Notes under the pieces: generated by a model
The model's input: only the letters and a program-made list of their open reading frames with translations
The model's database searches: none
Told to the model about the DNA's origin: nothing
Shown here: piece by piece, positions 6,912-8,082 of the stretch
How the letters are laid out: the number at the start of each line of letters is the position of its first letter
Position numbering within the stretch: position 1 is the first letter of the stretch
NCBI GenBank assembly: GCA_905200565.1
Contig: CAJKKX010000087.1
Coordinates: forward strand, 1-8,082
Direction of reading: 5' to 3'
DNA length: 8,082 nt
DNA from: an uncultured Lachnospiraceae bacterium
GTDB taxonomy: Bacteria; Bacillota_A; Clostridia; Lachnospirales; Lachnospiraceae
Position numbers and translations under genes: made by a program

Positions 6912-7919
6912 TTACTTCTTATTGATTAACGCAATATGTTCTTTTATTTTTTCGTTAATCTTCTGCTGTTTGAACTGCACGCACTGGATAATGGAGTTTT
7001 GGATTTCCAGTGCTTTGGAACTGCCGTGGGATTTCACTACCAGTCCGTTCAGTCCCAGTAGCGGAGCCCCGCCATACGCGCTGGCGTCAAAACTTTTTAA
7101 TGTCTTTTTCAATGCCGGCTTTACAAGCAGCGCACCGATTTTTGTTCTAAGGCTTCCCATCATGCCTTCTTTCACCTTACTGATCAGTGTAGCGCCCACA
7201 CCTTCATACAGCTTCAGAATCACATTTCCGACAAATGCCTCGCACACAATGACATCACAGACGCCCGACGGTATGTCTCTTGCTTCCACGCTTCCGATAA
7301 AATTGATTTCATCGCACTCTTTGAGCAGTGGGAACGTCTCTTTCACAAGGGCATTCCCTTTTTCCTCCTCAGCGCCAATATTTACAATTCCAACACGGGG
7401 GTTTTTGATCCCCACTACATTTTCCATGTAAATAGAACCCATCTTTGCAAACTGTACCAACTGTTCTGCACGCGCATCTACATTAGCACCACAGTCTACT
7501 AAAAGCATGGCTCCGTTTACAGTCGGGATAACCGGTGCAAGCGGTGCTCTTTTCACACCCTTGATTTTTCCTGCAATCAGCTGACCACCGACTAATACAG
7601 CACCTGTGCTTCCACAGGAAACAAATGCATCTGCCTTCTGCTCTTTTACAAGCTTAAGTCCGACAACAAGTGAAGAATCCTTCTTCGTGCGAACCGACTC
7701 CACAGGCGGTGCGCCAGTTTCAATCACCTCAGATGCCGGCACTATCTCAAGTCTTGACTTGTCATAAGTAAGTCCCTCTAATGCCTTATTTAAGTCATCC
7801 GGACGACCTGTCAGAAGTACCTTTATGCTGCTGTTTTTATTAATGGCATCTACTGCGCCCTGCACCATACAGGCAGGAGCGTTATCGCCTCCCATACCAT
7901 CTACTGCTACTGTAATCAT
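6912..7919 (-). CDS. plsX: Phosphate acyltransferase PlsX (acyl-ACP:phosphate transacylase)
   Basis: Peripheral membrane enzyme that converts acyl-ACP and inorganic phosphate to acyl-phosphate, the acyl donor used by PlsY for the first step of phospholipid synthesis. The 335-residue protein carries the family landmarks: AVDGMGGDNAP at 5-15, SCGSTGAVL at 101-109, LLVDCGANVDA at 139-149, NIGAEEEKGN at 180-189, CEAFVGNVILKLYEG at 226-240 and YGGAPLLGLNG at 282-292. Length is normal and no break is seen. The ATG at 7919 is preceded by GGAAG about 8 bases upstream, and the next in-frame methionine lies inside the conserved DGMGGD motif. It is the first gene after the promoter at 7972-8000 and is followed 15 bases later by acpP, the carrier of its substrate. 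In Bacillus plsX is controlled by FapR; a matching FapR box is not evident here. Confidence 0.97.
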   Translation of the reverse strand: MITVAVDGMGGDNAPACMVQGAVDAINKNSSIKVLLTGRPDDLNKALEGLTYDKSRLEIVPASEVIETGAPPVESVRTKKDSSLVVGLKLVKEQKADAFVSCGSTGAVLVGGQLIAGKIKGVKRAPLAPVIPTVNGAMLLVDCGANVDARAEQLVQFAKMGSIYMENVVGIKNPRVGIVNIGAEEEKGNALVKETFPLLKECDEINFIGSVEARDIPSGVCDVIVCEAFVGNVILKLYEGVGATLISKVKEGMMGSLRTKIGALLVKPALKKTLKSFDASAYGGAPLLGLNGLVVKSHGSSKALEIQNSIIQCVQFKQQKINEKIKEHIALINKK

Positions 7920-7966
7920 TCTTTTTCTTCCATTCTTGTTAATTCACAGGGGAGTTTTCTATCCCA

Positions 7967-7995
7967 GTATCATAATATACGATTCTGTATCAGAA
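7967..7995 (-). repeat. Short direct and inverted repeats across the plsX promoter (candidate operator)
   Basis: TGATAC occurs twice, at 7992-7987 and 7972-7967, exactly 20 bases apart, about two helical turns. The first copy lies inside the inverted repeat TTCTG-ATA-CAGAA (7995-7983), between the -35 and -10 boxes. The second closes an imperfect palindrome GTATATTATGATAC (7980-7967) that covers the -10 box. Such placement suits a repressor site. The sequence does not match the FapR box of Bacillus as I recall it, and no regulator can be named. Confidence 0.3.
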
Positions 7996-8000
7996 ATCAA
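7972..8000 (-). promoter_or_regulatory. Predicted sigma-A-type promoter for the plsX operon
   Basis: On the minus strand, TTGATT (8000-7995) is followed by a 17-base spacer and TATTAT (7977-7972), close to the consensus TTGACA and TATAAT with ideal spacing. Transcription would begin near 7965, leaving a leader of about 45 bases before the plsX ATG. No comparable promoter is obvious in the short gaps further along, so this one could drive the whole gene row, although internal promoters inside coding sequence cannot be excluded. Confidence 0.7.
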
Positions 8001-8082
8001 GAACTTTTTCAGACATTACCTTGAAAGACCTGCTTCAAGTGTCCGTCTCGTGAAATCCATTCTCCTTCGGGCTTGGCGCACA
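8001..8082. other. Unassigned right-edge segment, possibly the tail of an upstream gene
   Basis: This stretch upstream of the plsX promoter holds no gene I recognise. One minus-strand frame stays open from the window edge (8080) to a TGA at 8011-8009, giving 23 residues that include GEWISRDGHLKQVF; too short to be significant. It does not resemble the end of ribosomal protein L32, a common upstream neighbour of plsX. A 6-bp perfect inverted repeat CTTGAA...TTCAAG with an 8-base loop lies at 8039-8020 and is not followed by a T-run. Confidence 0.3.

Noticed and set aside
6682..7431. A 249-codon plus-strand open frame opposite acpP and plsX
   Set aside because: It is Ser/Phe/Ile-rich, runs antisense through two conserved genes and their spacer, and shows no recognisable domain.
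8041..8082. Glycine-riboswitch-like motif CCGAAGGAG on the minus strand
   Set aside because: Only this short match is present; the other conserved aptamer blocks are not found downstream and no glycine-related gene follows.

Overview
The window is a compact, almost fully coding stretch of chromosome in which every real gene lies on the minus strand, so transcription runs from right to left. Read in that direction it contains plsX, acpP, rnc, smc, ftsY and a threonine ammonia-lyase (ilvA/tdcB type). This order (fatty-acid/phospholipid gene, acyl carrier protein, RNase III, SMC condensin, SRP receptor) is a hallmark of Firmicutes. The absence of fabD and fabG between plsX and acpP, the Clostridia-type protein sequences, moderate GC content and strong AGGAGG ribosome binding sites point to a class Clostridia bacterium, most likely a Lachnospiraceae-type gut anaerobe. 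The family assignment is inference from protein style and layout.

Right edge (about 7920-8082): a leader with a good sigma-A-type promoter (TTGATT, 17-bp spacer, TATTAT) about 50 bases before plsX, overlapped by short repeats that could be an operator. Beyond it, 82 bases reach the window edge with no identifiable gene; they may hold the tail of an upstream gene. Centre: plsX and acpP are 15 bases apart. A 105-base spacer with a strong hairpin separates acpP from the ATG of rnc. rnc and smc overlap by 20 bases. smc and ftsY are 40 bases apart if ftsY starts at its best-supported ATG. Left part: 61 bases separate ftsY from ilvA, with no promoter or terminator that I can see, so ilvA is probably read from the same transcript. 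Left edge (1-62): the non-coding start of a downstream region rich in short palindromes.

Functionally, PlsX makes acyl-phosphate from acyl-ACP and AcpP is the acyl carrier, so the first two genes supply membrane lipid synthesis. RNase III processes rRNA and mRNA, SMC compacts and segregates the chromosome, and FtsY brings SRP-ribosome complexes to the membrane. The grouping ties growth-linked housekeeping functions together; ilvA is the metabolic outlier. I found no mobile element, CRISPR array, tRNA, rRNA or novel system. The most interesting non-coding signal is the long hairpin just before rnc, which might be an RNase III autoregulatory site.
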